Shown: positions 46,976 through 59,052 of the stretch, in pieces
How positions within the stretch are numbered: the stretch's first letter is position 1
Layout of the letters: each line of letters begins with the position of its first letter
Assembly: GCA_026419785.1 (NCBI GenBank)
Contig: JAODTK010000899.1
Location: 1-64,000, forward strand
DNA length: 64,000 bases
Source of the DNA: Sclerodactyla briareus
Taxonomy: Eukaryota; Echinodermata; Holothuroidea; Dendrochirotida; Sclerodactylidae
Direction of reading: 5' to 3'
Made by a program: the position numbers and the translations under genes
Notes under the pieces: generated by a model
Told to the model about the DNA's origin: nothing
Database searches by the model: none
Seen by the model: the letters and a program-made list of their open reading frames with translations, nothing else

Positions 46976-47499
46976 AGCAAGTAAGATCAGAAGAAGCCTA
47001 CTGTCAGAGAAATTGTATAATGGGTGAGTTGTGTTACACCTGTTTGCTACTTAGTCTTTTTTGTGAAGGGTACCGAGATAATACTGATATCGAGGACAAA
47101 TCAGCTAGTTTTGTGTCTGCAGGTTTAGCTTCAAATTTACAATTGTAATTTCCGTGTTCAAGCTATTACTCCCTCCTCATAAGTAACCATTCCACGTGGC
47201 TGTTGTGTGCAATAGCCTATATTGTAGAGGTTGGACGGTATAGTGGTGAAGGCTGCACAATGGCAATTGGTGCAGCCAGTTATGCAAGAGGTGACCGGAG
47301 CCCGGAGGCCACGAAGGCCATGGTCATTGGCTTTTGAGCATGGCCCCTGAGCCCCCAAAATTAACTTCTTTTCAAGGCCAGCTCTGAGTGGGTAAACTCT
47401 AGTTAGTGTTGCAATTAATACTTATCTACTGCATTTTTCTACAAAGCATGGGGTCTGTGGCTACTGTGCACAGATTGTATTATAGTGAAGGCTACTGCA

Positions 47500-48960
47500 C
47501 ACTTGCCTATCCCAGTCTCAGGTGGGGAGAGGGCGATTGTTGTCAGAGTATTTGTTTTATTGTACTCGATCCAACATTTTCAGAGGGGAGGGTCGTGTCA
47601 TATTTATACAAGCATTAACACACAATACTGATCATTATCACAATTGCGCTTACTGCATTTTGTCTTGGGGGTAGGGAGTGGGTTGGCAAGATATTTCGGG
47701 GGAAGGGTCAACTCATAGTCTCATATCCATATTGAGCATTGTTCTATATAAATCATAAAGGCCTAGTATCCTTACACACACTGCTAGGGGAGCAGTGGGG
47801 ATTGTTGGCAGTTGCTGAATTGCAATTGCCCTGTATATTTTTCAAACACACTCATTCTATTTTCCTAAGAGGGAGGGAGGGATGGTAGACCCAGGGTGGA
47901 GAGGAGGAATTTCTGTCAGGGTATTTTTTTCCTAATGCACTCAATTCGATAATTTTAGAGAGGAGGTCGTCTCATATGCATATTACACACTTCACACGAT
48001 AATACACCTTCTATATACTGTAGGCCTATGAGCATCATATTAGGTGCACGTATTAATAAGGGTCAACTCATAGTCTCATTCCATATTGGCACGTTCGAGG
48101 TAAATCAAAAGGTATAGCATGCTCTCCCACACGCTCCCCACGGGCGGGCCACCTTATATCCACGGGGAGAGTGAGGGCGTGCGCATTCCAAATATCTATG
48201 GAAAAGGGTCCTATTTCTGATCGCATCTACGGTCCTAGAAATCGTAAAAAAGGGGTCATTTTTCAAAATCCCCCTAGATTTCCGAAAAAAGGTTTTTTTT
48301 CGCGTGCCTATAGCCGTCGATTTTGTGTTGCTCAAAATGCAGTGAAATGCACGTACCTGCGTGTGAACAGCGCGGGGTAATGTATTCAGAGTAGTTCCGA
48401 CCGGAGTTCGGGTAACACTGACTATCAAGTTTAGGTGATTACTCAGCTAACACGTACACTATGCGCGACGTCAATGTGCATGTCGACATTGTTGTGTTGA
48501 TGTCGGTGTTCCGCTAGCTAGTTATGTGTTGCTACTTTCATCACTCGGAGCTGCAGGAGAGATTGGTTCAAAAACTCTGTCCATGGGTTCAGGGCCCGGT
48601 TCAAGGGGAAACTGTTGTTTGCTCGGCGGGTGTCTCTGCTGATTTCTTTAAGAATTTCAGATAGGGCGATGAACCAACAGCAAGAAATATGATTTTGGGG
48701 GACACAACAGGAGAATATATACCCTGGAAATGTATACTGTCTTGTCAAAGGTATCATCTAGCTTCGCAAGAAAAGGGGGTCGGTTTGACAAAATCCCCTG
48801 GATCCGTAGATTAAAAAGGGTAGATTTTGGTAACAGTGTCACGTGATTGTACCCCCCAGATTTGTGAAAAAAGAGGTTAATTATTAGGATATCCCCTATA
48901 GTTTTCCGTGAAAAGGGTACTTTTTTGGGCAGCCTTCCCCTGGATTTGCATCATAGGTCA
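47500..48960 (+). repeat. Mosaic of short tandem repeats
   Basis: Two motif groups. At 47500-48120: GGGAGGGTCGTGTCATAT / GAGGAGGTCGTCTCATAT (47584, 47961) and GGGTCAACTCATAGTCTCAT (47707, 48060). At 48190-48310 and 48760-48940: GAAAAGGGGTC(A)TTTT...AAAATCCCC(C)TAGATTTCCG-like units of about 60-70 bp (for example 48241-48290, 48770-48800, 48868-48940). SINE-independent, non-coding. Confidence 0.55.
47783..47864 (+). repeat. 82-bp exact duplicate, left copy
   Basis: Identical over 82 bases to 49018-49099, starting GCTAGGGGAGCAGTGGGG and ending CTCATTCTATTTTC. Lies 1,235 bp from its partner in the same orientation. Confidence 0.9.
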
Positions 48961-49017
48961 AAATTGGAACGAGCATGGCCTCCCATGTTGCAACAGAGGT
49001 GGCCCACCCGGGCACTT

Positions 49018-49099
49018 GCTAGGGGAGCAGTGGGGATTGTTGGCAGTTGCTGAATTGCAATTGCCCTGTATATTTTTCAAACACACTCATTCTATTTTC
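49018..49099 (+). repeat. 82-bp exact duplicate, right copy
   Basis: Partner of 47783-47864. Flanking bases differ on both sides apart from a short extension (CTAA / TTAA). Confidence 0.9.
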
Positions 49100-49596
49100 T
49101 TAATTTATATACTGTAGGGCAAGTGCACTTATTCCATTTCTGATTTTCGTTAAGGGGTACATCATTGTGCTTCTATCTTGCTATCATCAGGGCCAAGAAT
49201 TTTTCACAATGGGCGCAAAACATGGCTGCAGTCTATCTGATATTGTAGACTTCCGAATTGAGTGTTTTGCTCTTCATCGAGTTTATCATTTGATCGATTG
49301 TATAGCGATTGTAGTCGAGGCATGATCTCTCGATCGGACTCATTACATAACTCATTGATTCAAGCCAGTTTGCTTTCATCACGAGTGAATAATGTATGAT
49401 TAGTGTTAGTGGGATTACGTCGAACAAATAAAGTTTCTAGACAATGAGTTGGGGCCAGGGTGTAATATGATGAGATCGTCGATACATTATTGACTCATAC
49501 CCAGCTTCCCCATGTTTTGTGACACACCCGTTTCTATCGACACCGTATCCCCAAATAGACCAGTGGAAATAGGACTGCAGAGCATATTCTTTGTTT

Positions 49597-49684
49597 AGGG
49601 TCATCTGGATTCAAACCTGCAACCAGAACGAAAACTCTCGGGACGCATAGCCTACATGGTCAATGGCTTGATACCATGACCCCC
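49597..49684 (-). tRNA. tRNA-like sequence with a complete acceptor stem
   Basis: On the minus strand GGGGTCA (49684-49678) pairs with TGACCCT (49603-49597) over 7 bp, one pair being G-T. TGGT/ACCA can form a D-like stem, and GGTTTGAATCC matches the B box. The T stem is poor and the anticodon arm is not canonical. An 88-nt length could mean a long variable arm or a decayed tRNA-derived SINE head. I judge it non-functional. Confidence 0.3.
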
Positions 49685-50050
49685 GCTTCTAATGGGAATA
49701 AACATGTCTCGAATTCTCGATTAGAATTTAGGAGACTTGAAAACCAATAAATGAAACCATTCTCGGATACAATTCGCAATATCCTCCATGGCAACAAAGA
49801 CTTCTGTTATAGCTTCCAATTTGGCAGATGCATAAGGCGGGACAACTCATTTATCCTTCCAGAGCTCGAATGTGACGTCCCTTCTCCATACGAAAGATGC
49901 CTCGGGGAGCCCAGTGCTAATTGTTTCGAGCTCGAGCTTTTTTGGCTGGATGAATTTTTTCATCAAGTGGACTTTATTATTGTACTGGTAAAATTTTCAA
50001 ATAGTTTCAGTCAGTGTTAGTGGGCTACCTTCTTCCCCCTTGACTGTGCT

Positions 50051-50518
50051 GGCGGAAGAATAGCGGAGTGGTGTCAGTGACGCTGTAAGCAACAAACATT
50101 CCGGGTACAATTCTTGTAGTCACCGGACGTTTTTTCTTCTTCAGGGGGCTGTACTTGCAGTTGCGATGGACGAGATCTTGTCTTCACTTCATGGTTCCGC
50201 CGGACTTCCAGAGATATCTGACTTCGAGAATAATTGCAATACTCTCGTCGGTCGGTGTTAGCAGTCACACTGAACTTGAACTCCGCCCCTCTGAGAAAGT
50301 GGTCGGGTCCTTTCGGGGGGGGGGGGGGGACGTAAAAATTGCGGTCCCATGAGTCAGGTTGGGATTGGTTACAAACCTGCCTCGATATCATCTGCGCACT
50401 ACCGATAGGACGAAAAGGTGAGTCATCATCGGTGCGATCCCGACCATTAGAGTCAGTTTCCTAGATGTGCCCCACTTGACTTCCGAACCCGTAGAATTCA
50501 AGTCAAATAAAACTGAAT
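50051..50518 (+). repeat. tRNA-derived SINE, family A, degenerate full-length copy
   Basis: Starts GGCGGAAGAATAGCGGAG, has the decayed B box GGGTACAATTC, then CACCGGACGTTTTTTC, TCGTCGGTCGGTGTTAGCAG, CTCTGAGAAAGTGGTC, a G13 run (50316-50329), CGTAAAAATTGCGGTCCC, CCTGCCTCGATATCATCTG, CGAAAAGGTGAG, and the tail CCGAACCCGTAGAATTCAAG. The order matches the 38.4 kb and 54.7 kb copies throughout. Confidence 0.7.
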
Positions 50519-50579
50519 AATTAAAAAGAAGGGCGAAGGGCCTGCGTCTGGGAAGTGGCACGGCTGTCAATTAACTTCC

Positions 50580-51810
50580 GTGTTTCTTGGTCGGACAGTC
50601 GGATGATCATTTTAACATAAATGGTATCTGGTTTGGCTATGGCTCTCCCGAAGTAACAACCTGGACCGAGGAAGTAGATTTGGTGGATGCCCAACATTTG
50701 AATTTCCCACCTTTTATGGTTATAGGTGGTTGTCCCGTCCGGAAGGTTACAGTTTTATTATTTACCGGTTTTTGTTCCTCTCCTTTGGTACCCAGGCTCG
50801 GTTAACCAAATTTCTGACCGGTGCATGCGACTGGAGAGATCGATTTTACATTTCATTTGGGGGAAGCGCAGACCAGATTTAGTTAAACGATCGATCTTGT
50901 ATAAGGTTTCTTTAGCTGAGGGTGGACTCAGAGTTGGGTTCAGATAGCTTCCAACCTTTTTGTTTCACTTTTTAATGGATTTTCTGGTTTTCAAGAACCA
51001 AGAGCTGCTTCATGCTCACTTCCTCATATTTGTGGGTGGTTTTATCTTACCTTATCTTTCTGATTAGCGTCCGAAGTCTCATCTATAGGCACGGTGAGTG
51101 ATTCTTTCCTAAGAATTCATAAAGAGGGCGGACCACAGAGCTCGTTCCTGGTTACCTCTTCAGTCTTGCTTCCTCTTCTTCTGCGTCAAAGCTGCTTCTG
51201 TTGCCTCTTAGGGTGGCTGAGTGGTCCGTCCAAAGACTGTTTGGGCATTCGGTCAATTTAAACTCCTTGCACCGCCGTCTCGAAGACTTACATGAGAGTT
51301 GCGCATGGAGTCGTGATATTATTCATCTCCGTCTCTTCGTGTGGGGGCTGGGAATTCGAAATGGTGCTCTTTGGGGAACTACGGGGACAGTGAGACCTCA
51401 CGCCATCCCTTTCATAGAATGTCCCCCATGTAGAACTGTTGTTGGTATGAGTCATTCCTATTTCGTGCATAAACTATATCTCCACATAGATTGGTAGGAT
51501 GTGATGTCACTCCTCCAGTCATCATCCCGAAATATGTCTGGAGTGGCGGTGTACGCCTTCTTTTGTGAGAAGGTTTGTCATGCAATTACCATAATTCCCC
51601 ATGCTCATCAAAGGAATATGCAGCTCCGTATGGAAGCGAACCACTGATGTGTTTTTCGGCGGGCGTTTGTGCGAAGAGCTCGTTCTCTCCTATAGGGACG
51701 AGTCGCACGGATGAAATGAGCCTCTTGGTTACCTTGTGGGATCATGTTGGCCGTTACCGCTCCATAGTTTTGGTCTCTCAGTGAGGAATGTATTGTAATA
51801 TCGGTTCGGC
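50580..51810 (+). mobile_element. L1/Tx1-type LINE, 3-prime ORF remnant
   Basis: At 50815-50945 the plus strand reads RLERSILHFIWGKRRPDLVK followed by RSILYKVSLAEGGLRV. This is the F-x-W-x-(K/G)-K-R-P...EGGL motif that lies after the reverse transcriptase domain in L1/Tx1 LINEs. It is followed, with frame breaks, by a hydrophobic Phe/Leu-rich stretch (FLMDFLVFKNQE near 50970-51010) and more degenerate coding-like sequence to about 51800. The polymerase core, endonuclease and 5-prime end are absent, as expected for a truncated insertion. It lies directly after a family A SINE and before a family B SINE. Confidence 0.5.
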
Positions 51811-51849
51811 TTTTAGGAAAAGACAACATAATATACATATCGAATGTTG

Positions 51850-52110
51850 GCACAGTTCCACACCGGTAACCGGGTCCTATTCGGTCGGTCAACCAAGACG
51901 TTAAATGTTGCCCTAAGTCAGCTAGAACGCTCACCACAAGGGGTTTGGAGCAGGGACAACGGAGGGGTAGGCCAATTTGCACGTTGCCGCGTCTGCGTGT
52001 GATTGTCCCCACCCCTCCACATTAGATCCGCCGAAAGGCATTGCTCTCACTCATGTGTACCTGGTGAGGGATTCGCAGCTGACAATAGTGCAGTATCCAG
52101 ATCTTATCCT
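51850..52110 (+). repeat. tRNA-derived SINE, family B, copy 2
   Basis: CGGTCGGTCAACCAAGACGT, GAACGCTCACCACAAG, TTTGGAGCAGGGACAACGG, CCGCCGAAAGGCATTGCT, TACCTGGTGAGGGATTCGCA and GTGCAGTATCCAGATCT match the minus-strand copy at 31374-31705 in the same order. The head is decayed. Confidence 0.6.
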
Positions 52111-52114
52111 TGTT

Positions 52115-52790
52115 GGGCCATAAAACAAAATACATACATCCATACACTGCGTGGCGCAGGATTCATCCGACTTTGTCAAGGAAGTAATGAATTAAACAAA
52201 CAAGGACAACGTGCAATTAAAGAACAAAAAGACAAAATAAGTGAGTACCAATGGTGCGAAGCTGACACTAACAAATGCATTTTTTTTCAAGTGAATTTCT
52301 TCTGTTTTGCAAAACACTGTGATCAAATGGTTTACAATCGGACAACCCATTTACAGCTACAAGTCTAATACAAAGTAGTGTATTCGAGTCACTCATTCTT
52401 TGGGAACACATGCATGTTGCCCCATTGAAAACATTTCTTCATGATAATTGTGTTGTGTTTAAATGATGATAATTGCAAAGGTATTGTTTTGATACTACCG
52501 AAGGGCCGGCGTCTGCGCGGAAATCTCTCCAACATGCTCCCCGCGATCTGCAACATAACTATTGGAGGGTATTTGCTCAACCTCAGTGAACAACACGCTT
52601 GATTGAACCACTCACGAATCCTGCAAAATTACACAATCGCCAAACTGTTCTCATATCTGGAATTATGCACAGAAAAAATATTGAAATTGACACATGACGT
52701 GAATTTTTGCTTATCTGCTCCATGAGCATCGTAATGTGTATACTATATCATTCTTTGATTTCGCAGTATTTTTTACAATGCTACCGACGA
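52115..52790. other. No supported gene
   Basis: Nothing recognised; short frames only. Confidence 0.45.
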
Positions 52791-52799
52791 CTTTCCATA

Positions 52800-53108
52800 C
52801 AACCTGTCCATAAGGGACAGTTTCCAGAACTGTACTCGAGCATGTCAGTTTAACTTGGGAAATAGAAATTGTGATACGTGCATTCGAGTTCCTTATATTC
52901 CACATCACCGTATAGGACAGTTACCAGACCTGTACTCAAAGCACGTATTAACATTGAATAGAAATTGTGATACAGTGCATTCCCGAGTTCCTTAGATTCT
53001 ACAACATCACTGCATAGGAAGTTTACCAGAACTGTACGCAAGCACGTAAGTATTTACCATTGAATAGAAATTGTGATACCTGCATTCCAGTTCCTTATAT
53101 TCTCATCA
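52800..53108 (+). repeat. Three-unit tandem repeat, about 100-bp unit
   Basis: AATAGAAATTGTGATAC recurs at 52861, 52957 and 53063, each followed by GTGCATTC-GAGTTCCTTA-type sequence and preceded by AGAACTGTAC and AAGCACGTA-type words. Unit lengths are 96-106 bp with small indels. Confidence 0.75.
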
Positions 53109-53109
53109 C

Positions 53110-54430
53110 AGTATTTAGTATCGCCCATGTATCCGCTACAACCACAATGTGCTAATCAGGACTCGTCCCAAAGCGAGTAAACGATGCTGTACTCACACTC
53201 AGGGCACATATCATCATGCGCTGCTGCATTTACATCAAACTCAGGGCATCTGCACTCAACTGTCCTCCTCTACATTGCAATGCGTCCTATTGGTATACTG
53301 GGTTTGTACTGCTGAAGAATACTGTAAATCCTATGTATTTACAGTAAGACCGACACGTTTGTACACTGAGTACATTTGGTTGTGCATTACGCTGTTTCAC
53401 TTTTTGTGGTCAGTTTTTCCGTGGTTGAATAATCAAATACTAATGGCCACAACAAACCGGCGAACCGCCTCTGAACGGTTGAATTGAAGGAGGTTGAGAA
53501 ACCTCAGACACGAAGCGCACATCTACATTCCTTGATTAGGAAACCTCTGGACCCTGAATCAGACGGCGAGTGGGTACCCATGTTACTTAGTATACAGCAT
53601 CCGAATAATACATAGCCTATATGTGGGTTGTAGCATTTAAGCAGAAAGTAGGATATTGAACCTCTTAACCATAGACATTGGATAACAAAAGTGAGATAGC
53701 ACGCATTCATTTCTCGCCCTTCCCTCTCTAGAACGACATTCTGCTGAGTTTTTGGCTGCAGTCAAAATCCGGCTGTCTAGTTGTTGACTATTGCGTGACT
53801 ATCGGAGAGCATTCCTTTGTGAACGATCCTGTTCAATTCTCTTATCTTAGAGCCATTATTTCCCGGACGAGTACCCTCGAATATCCATTCGCTCGGTGAC
53901 AAATTCTAGAAAAGAAAATGAAATTTTTTGTTATTCTTCCATATTCAATTAAGACTGTGCGTATGTAGGAATGTTATCGTCAGTGGGGTCGTTGCGCTCC
54001 CAACCCCGCCCCCCCATTTTTTTTTGTCAAGATGTCTAAAATTTTAGTCCACAATTTACTTAAAAAGGTATTCTCGAAATCGAAAAGTAGAATATAAACT
54101 CATTGTTTTTTTTTTAATATCGTTGCGATTTCCCCCCCCCCCACACACCCCACCTCAACGATCTCGAGATTCCATTTTGCCTTCGAATATGTATGGTCCT
54201 AAGCTCGCGCTTGAGATTTGATCCCGGTAACTACCGCCACCACCAGACAACCCAATGAGGTCATCACAGCCCACGACAGACTTTCAACCGGCCAAGAAAT
54301 GCGAGCTATTGATGCATCCAAATTTTGTTAGTTTTTGCATTGTTTTTCATCTTCATTACATACACGACCCTTCGCTATGAACTTGCTTGATGAGCGTCCA
54401 GCTCATTTTTTTCTGAATGCCAAGTTTTTC
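53110..54430. other. No supported gene
   Basis: Includes C runs near 54005-54015 and 54130-54145 and T runs near 54016 and 54103. A 112-codon plus-strand frame (53149-53487) lacks any recognisable feature. Confidence 0.45.
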
Positions 54431-54433
54431 ATA

Positions 54434-54557
54434 GGGACTCGGTGGGACCTTGGGGACCGGACCGACTCGACTTGACTCGGACTCGGTCTTTGGACTCGGA
54501 CCGAATGTTGAGGACTCAGTCTGGACTCGAACTCCGATGGCTGGACTCGAACTCCAA
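54434..54557 (+). repeat. Short tandem repeat of GGACTCG-like units
   Basis: GGACTCGG, GACTCGAC, TTGACTCGGACTCGG, TGGACTCGGACC, AGGACTCAG and two copies of CTGGACTCGAACTCC lie in succession. Minus-strand Ser/Pro/Glu-rich frames across it are a by-product of the repeat. Confidence 0.7.
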
Positions 54558-54685
54558 CACTGCATTTTAAGACCTCTGCACAGAGGTTTTGCAGAGTAGA
54601 ACAGTTCGTCGTCGGCGAGATATAACCCAAATAAATTGTACGAACACTGGACTCAAAGTTGCAAACCTGAGTTGGCAAAATTACC

Positions 54686-55158
54686 AGCGGGAGAATCGTA
54701 GAGGCTGTATCAGTGTCGCTTTTCATGCAACGGGTCCCGGGGTTCGAATTCCAGCCGATCAGCACCGGCGTTTTTTTCCATGAGTGTCTGACTTGGCAGT
54801 TTCGACTGGCGTGTGCCGTCCTGTGTTTGAGCAGTGGGCTTTGGTAATTTCGGGGGGTTGTATCGGGGGCACTTGCAATAGGCTCGTCGGGGTCGGGCTG
54901 TGAGCAGTCGCGTTGAATATCTTCCGCTCCTCCATGTTCTGATAAGGGTCAGGTCCTGGAGTTCACTTATCGTCCTTGGATGGGGACGTAAAATTGCGGT
55001 CCCGGGAGCAGGGATTGGTGTCACTCCTGCCTCGATAATCATCTGGCACTAGTCGCGAAGAGAGGCGAGTTGTCGCCGGTGTCTCATCACGACAAATCGG
55101 ATAGGTTTCCACGATGAGTCAAATGGCTTCCTGAACCCGTAGCAATCAATCAAACCAT
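54686..55158 (+). repeat. tRNA-derived SINE, family A, full-length copy
   Basis: Starts AGCGGGAGAATCGTAGAGGC, has B box GGTTCGAATTCC at 54733 and the loop TTTCATG, again compatible with a CAT anticodon. The body has CAGCACCGGCGTTTTTTTCC, GAGCAGTGGGCTTTGGTA, GGGGGTTGTATCGGGGGCAC, CAATAGGCTCGTCGGGGTCG, GGACGTAAAATTGCGGTCCC and CTCCTGCCTCGATAATCATC; the 3-prime end is TGGCTTCCTGAACCCGTAG then CAATCAATCAAACC. About 473 bp. Confidence 0.75.
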
Positions 55159-55159
55159 T

Positions 55160-55400
55160 GTACGGATGGGGCATCATGCGCATCACCGAAATGGACCCCA
55201 TGTCTATCTCCTCCCTATTAAGCAACTTAGTCCTTTTCCATGGCCCTTTTTTATGGCCTTTTATGGCGCCTTCTGCATTTTATAACCGAGTTCAATTCCT
55301 TCTAAAATATCAATCGTCTCGCAAAATTATGATTTTCACATGATTCCGCTCATGCACCACATCCGCATATATGGCATTCATATCCTTAACGTACCTAGGT
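55160..55400 (+). repeat. Dispersed repeat family C, copy 3
   Basis: CATCATGCGCATCACCGAAATG, TTAAGCAACTTAGTC, TTTTATGGCC, TCTCGCAAAATTATGATTTTCAC and CGCATATATGGCATTCAT follow the order of 10760-10960. It abuts the SINE A tail at 55158. Confidence 0.5.
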
Positions 55401-57930
55401 TTTGTTCGAACTTTATTGGATGTAGTAAAGCTCAGTTCTTCAACTGGAATGAATTTGGCACTCAGTAGATGCTAATTAGGATGGGCCGATTTGCATAGAA
55501 TATAGGCAATATCCTCGATTTGCTGGTTTGCAAACATTGGCAGGCGACCATGTATCCAACGTAACATGGCAAACTGTTTGTCCCATAAACATTCCATGGT
55601 CACCATAGCTATTTGCGTAATATGCGCTGAATTCACAACAACGATTTTGTTATGAATTGTTACGTATACATTCTGTCCTTAATAATTGGTCATTTCAAGG
55701 TCAACAGGGGTCAATAAAGGTAAAAAATATCGACATTCCTGACGTTTTATCCCTGCCTCTACCATAATTCAGATTGCGCTTTTCAGGAACTATAAATTTG
55801 TTCGAATTAGATGGTGATGTCTGCATTATTATACAATATCACGTTACCCTATTCCTACTCCATTTTTATTTAGTTCACTGGAAACTAAATTTTCCAATTA
55901 CAGGCAATACATTTTATAACAATCATCATGTCTTTCCGTCCGCTCATTACATTATCATAACTACACAGTATATAGATTAGAACTTGGTATATGTTGGATT
56001 AATGCGCTCCAGTAGTCTTTGAACATTTTTAGGCTATTGCGTACATTACGGCGAAATTCTCACCATCCAAGAATCGATTACACGAACTTAATGACGTTTT
56101 CTTAGAGCTCTTCTGATTCGTAAATATTACAATAATTCCCCATTGCTGAAATACGCCTGGAACAATCAAACTGCACTATTCACCCTAAGAATATTTGTAC
56201 TTTCCTTATGAACATGTTAATCAAAACCCCCCCCCAACCCCCTCCCTTCTATCTCACTCTCACTCAGAATTTCCATACGAAGCTTTTTTGTTCGGCCCTC
56301 TGTGGGGACCAGCCATTTATGGTCGACTTCTCGTTGTGGCTCCCCGAAAGCAGCAGGGCGAGTGAACGGACTGCTTTCCTTTGGTCTTGGCGCAGGGCGG
56401 CTTTTTAGCAGCTTTCGGGGATTGAGAGGGGAAATAAGATGTGGAGTGTTATTAACTCTTATAGTGTTGAAGTTGGCCGAGGTTCACAAGGAGGAATCCG
56501 CAATTAGCGTGAATTCGGATCTCAGCCCAGTGGAGAAAAGAAAACATCGTTCCTTCTAGTTCAGAAGTAGATGCTGGAATGCACTGATAGAATGCACTGT
56601 GGTGTGTGTGGGCGAGATGAGCAGTTATTACCTGACACTACAGTCGGTTATCCCGTTACTCTGTATACTAACGTATGCAATACGCCAAGCTAGTCTCCGA
56701 TTAGGGGGCTGGCCACTACCATGGAGTAGACAGGCATGTGGTCGATAAGACCACCTTGTCAAAACCAAACAATCCGCCATCACCTACAGAAGAGAACAGT
56801 GCTACAGCAGGCGGTTCACTTTTGTAATTTGTACTGAGGGAAGGTTACTTGAGTATGTTCAGTTTGCTTGAAATAGCCCTACTACTGAGTTAGAGCGGAA
56901 ATCAGTATAAGGTATCAACGATTGATGAAGTAGCACACAAGATCATGAAAACATCCATATCACTGTATCGGCCAGACAGGAGGATCTGTCTAAATACAAT
57001 GAAGGGTCTGATCTTCCTACTCCCAATATATTTTGCTAGTAGGATAGTACTGTCTCATGGAGCATGGGAAGATATATTATTTCTTTTAATATGCTTACTT
57101 GTACTAGTGGGAGGGGCTGCGGCTGTTCGTTTTGGTTCACCTCCTGCAAGGCCGTCATTTCCACACAGCTGTTGAGTGAAGGGTGGCTGCTGGAATAGGT
57201 TGAAATATCATCCGTAATTAGTACGTAATTCTAAGATAGCACCTACAAGAATGATTATGTTATACTTTTCATTAATGAATGATATAAGGGATGTTTATAT
57301 TTATGAATTAAATATAATCACTTTTTCTCAATCTCGCCAAGACATTGAAAGTCTGTATGCATTCACGTACAGGGGGTTGCTTACACCATTGCATCTTATC
57401 CGCTATAGCGAAAAGGTTTCGTCTTGTTCTGTCTCACGACTGTGAGTATCTCTAGAAGAACAAAACAAAAACAAAAAATTTGCGACAGCATTTGCCAGAA
57501 AATCAGGAAATAAACTGAGCCTACATAACAATGGCGGGAAGGAAACAATGACGAGCGTTCAATATACGCAGCATACTATACATGATGAATCCCCAGTTTA
57601 GTGCCAATACCATCCCAACTGTCGATCAATTAGGTCGGTAGTCTAACAGAAACATGATTATTCTCGTTGTCTCACCAAGGTGTCAGTTTGAGGTATTTCG
57701 GCTAGTTTAGAAGAAAACCATTGTTCGAACCTAGACAGGAAAAGCTTCAACTAACAATAATAATGTTGTATACGTGCTGTACATACGTACCGATCAGGAA
57801 CGCCTTCAAATGGGACACAACAAATGCCGAAGTAACCGTACATTGGTGAAACAATGAAGAGTAATTTTCGACAAAACGTTGTCCAAGGGATCATCATTAA
57901 CACCACTTTTGATGGCAGATTAGTTGACCC
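55400..57930. other. No secure gene
   Basis: A plus-strand frame at 56945-57175 encodes 76 residues with two hydrophobic segments (GLIFLLPIYFASRIVLS and ILFLLICLLVLVGGAAA) separated by HGAWED. It could be a two-pass membrane peptide, but composition alone is weak evidence. Other frames lack features. Confidence 0.3.
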
Positions 57931-57939
57931 GTTTCATAC

Positions 57940-58061
57940 CTAGCATTAGACCTCTCCTGCTTCTCTGAAAATACTGTGTGTGAGATTTCGTTAATTACAG
58001 GCTCTATTGAAACAAGCGATGCCCCCAGAGTCTCGCCTGATTGCGCGATCCGGTTTTCCTT
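57940..58061 (-). CDS. Candidate exon of an unidentified minus-strand gene
   Basis: Acceptor GCATGGTGACTCAG|AAGG (exon from 58061) and donor GCTAG|GTATGA (exon end 57940). The 122-nt frame reads KENRIAQSGETLGASLVSIE, then PVINEISHTVFSEKQERSNA. Composition is convincingly protein-like. No domain recognised. The frame is open beyond both boundaries, so the exact edges are uncertain. Confidence 0.38.
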
Positions 58062-58199
58062 CTGAGTCACCATGCAAACATTCACAAAGGCATCAACGCA
58101 GCCATGTGTGCTTCAACATTCAGTTGGTATTAGCATTACAGAAACACCTACAAACAGTGACCAATGCAAATCCGTAAGGGAACTGATTATCGACAATTG

Positions 58200-58610
58200 T
58201 CCAATAAGGAGAATAAGTTCTGTGAGAATGTGACTAAAATTGCCTAAATTTGGCAAATTAAACCACAATATTTCAAATTCCATTGACCCATTTTAACTTC
58301 ACATATCTCAGGACCAATAGTGAACCACACTTAATTCATTTCATGGGAATTCAACAAAACTGAACATTGGCATAAAATTGAGAACAATTTATGCACACTG
58401 CACAATCTTCCAATGAATCAAGTTGATGTAACATTTGGGGGACCCAAGGTAGACCCTCCCCATCAAGCTTTATGAAAATCAAACCAAAGTTTGCATCGAA
58501 CGGTCTACCGTTCCGGAAAAGAAAAATCAGCTAACAATGAAGTGACACATACACGCAACACGCACGCACACACACACACACACACACACACGCAACACAC
58601 ACCATACACA
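58200..58610 (+). repeat. AT-rich repeat family copy with (CA)n microsatellite
   Basis: TTTGGGGGACCCAAGGTAGACC and CATCAAGCTTTATGAAAATC match the 22.8-23.5 kb units. It then passes into AAGTGACACATACACG, a (CA)n tract at 58565-58591, and ACACACCATACACAACG, as in the 25.4 and 25.9 kb units. Confidence 0.65.
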
Positions 58611-59052
58611 ACGACAAAGTGATCGCTATGTCTCTTAATGAACTTTGTTCCGACGAGACAAACTGTACACTGTACAGGACTCGGTTGGATTGAATGCAGA
58701 GCCACTTGCTATAACTTCTACCTCATTTCCGCCGTGAGGATTGTAAACATGTCTGTCAGGACTGCTCAGACTTCACTTCATTCGATTTGAAGGGTCATAA
58801 GAAGGGGAAAAAAAACGTGTCATAATATACTAACGTTAAGCATTTTCTTGTTTCCCTGCCCCGTAAAAGTAGCGTGCACCATTCTCTTAACCTCATTCAG
58901 AGGTTCGGTCATTCAATATTGCACACCGTAGCCTAGGGGTGACTGTGCGTCAACAACCTGCACGACGCGTGATCGTGGAAAACAATATGAAGAATTCACG
59001 TTGTTTGGATATATCCAAATCCTTGTTTCGTTAGGACCTATAGGCCACTTAC

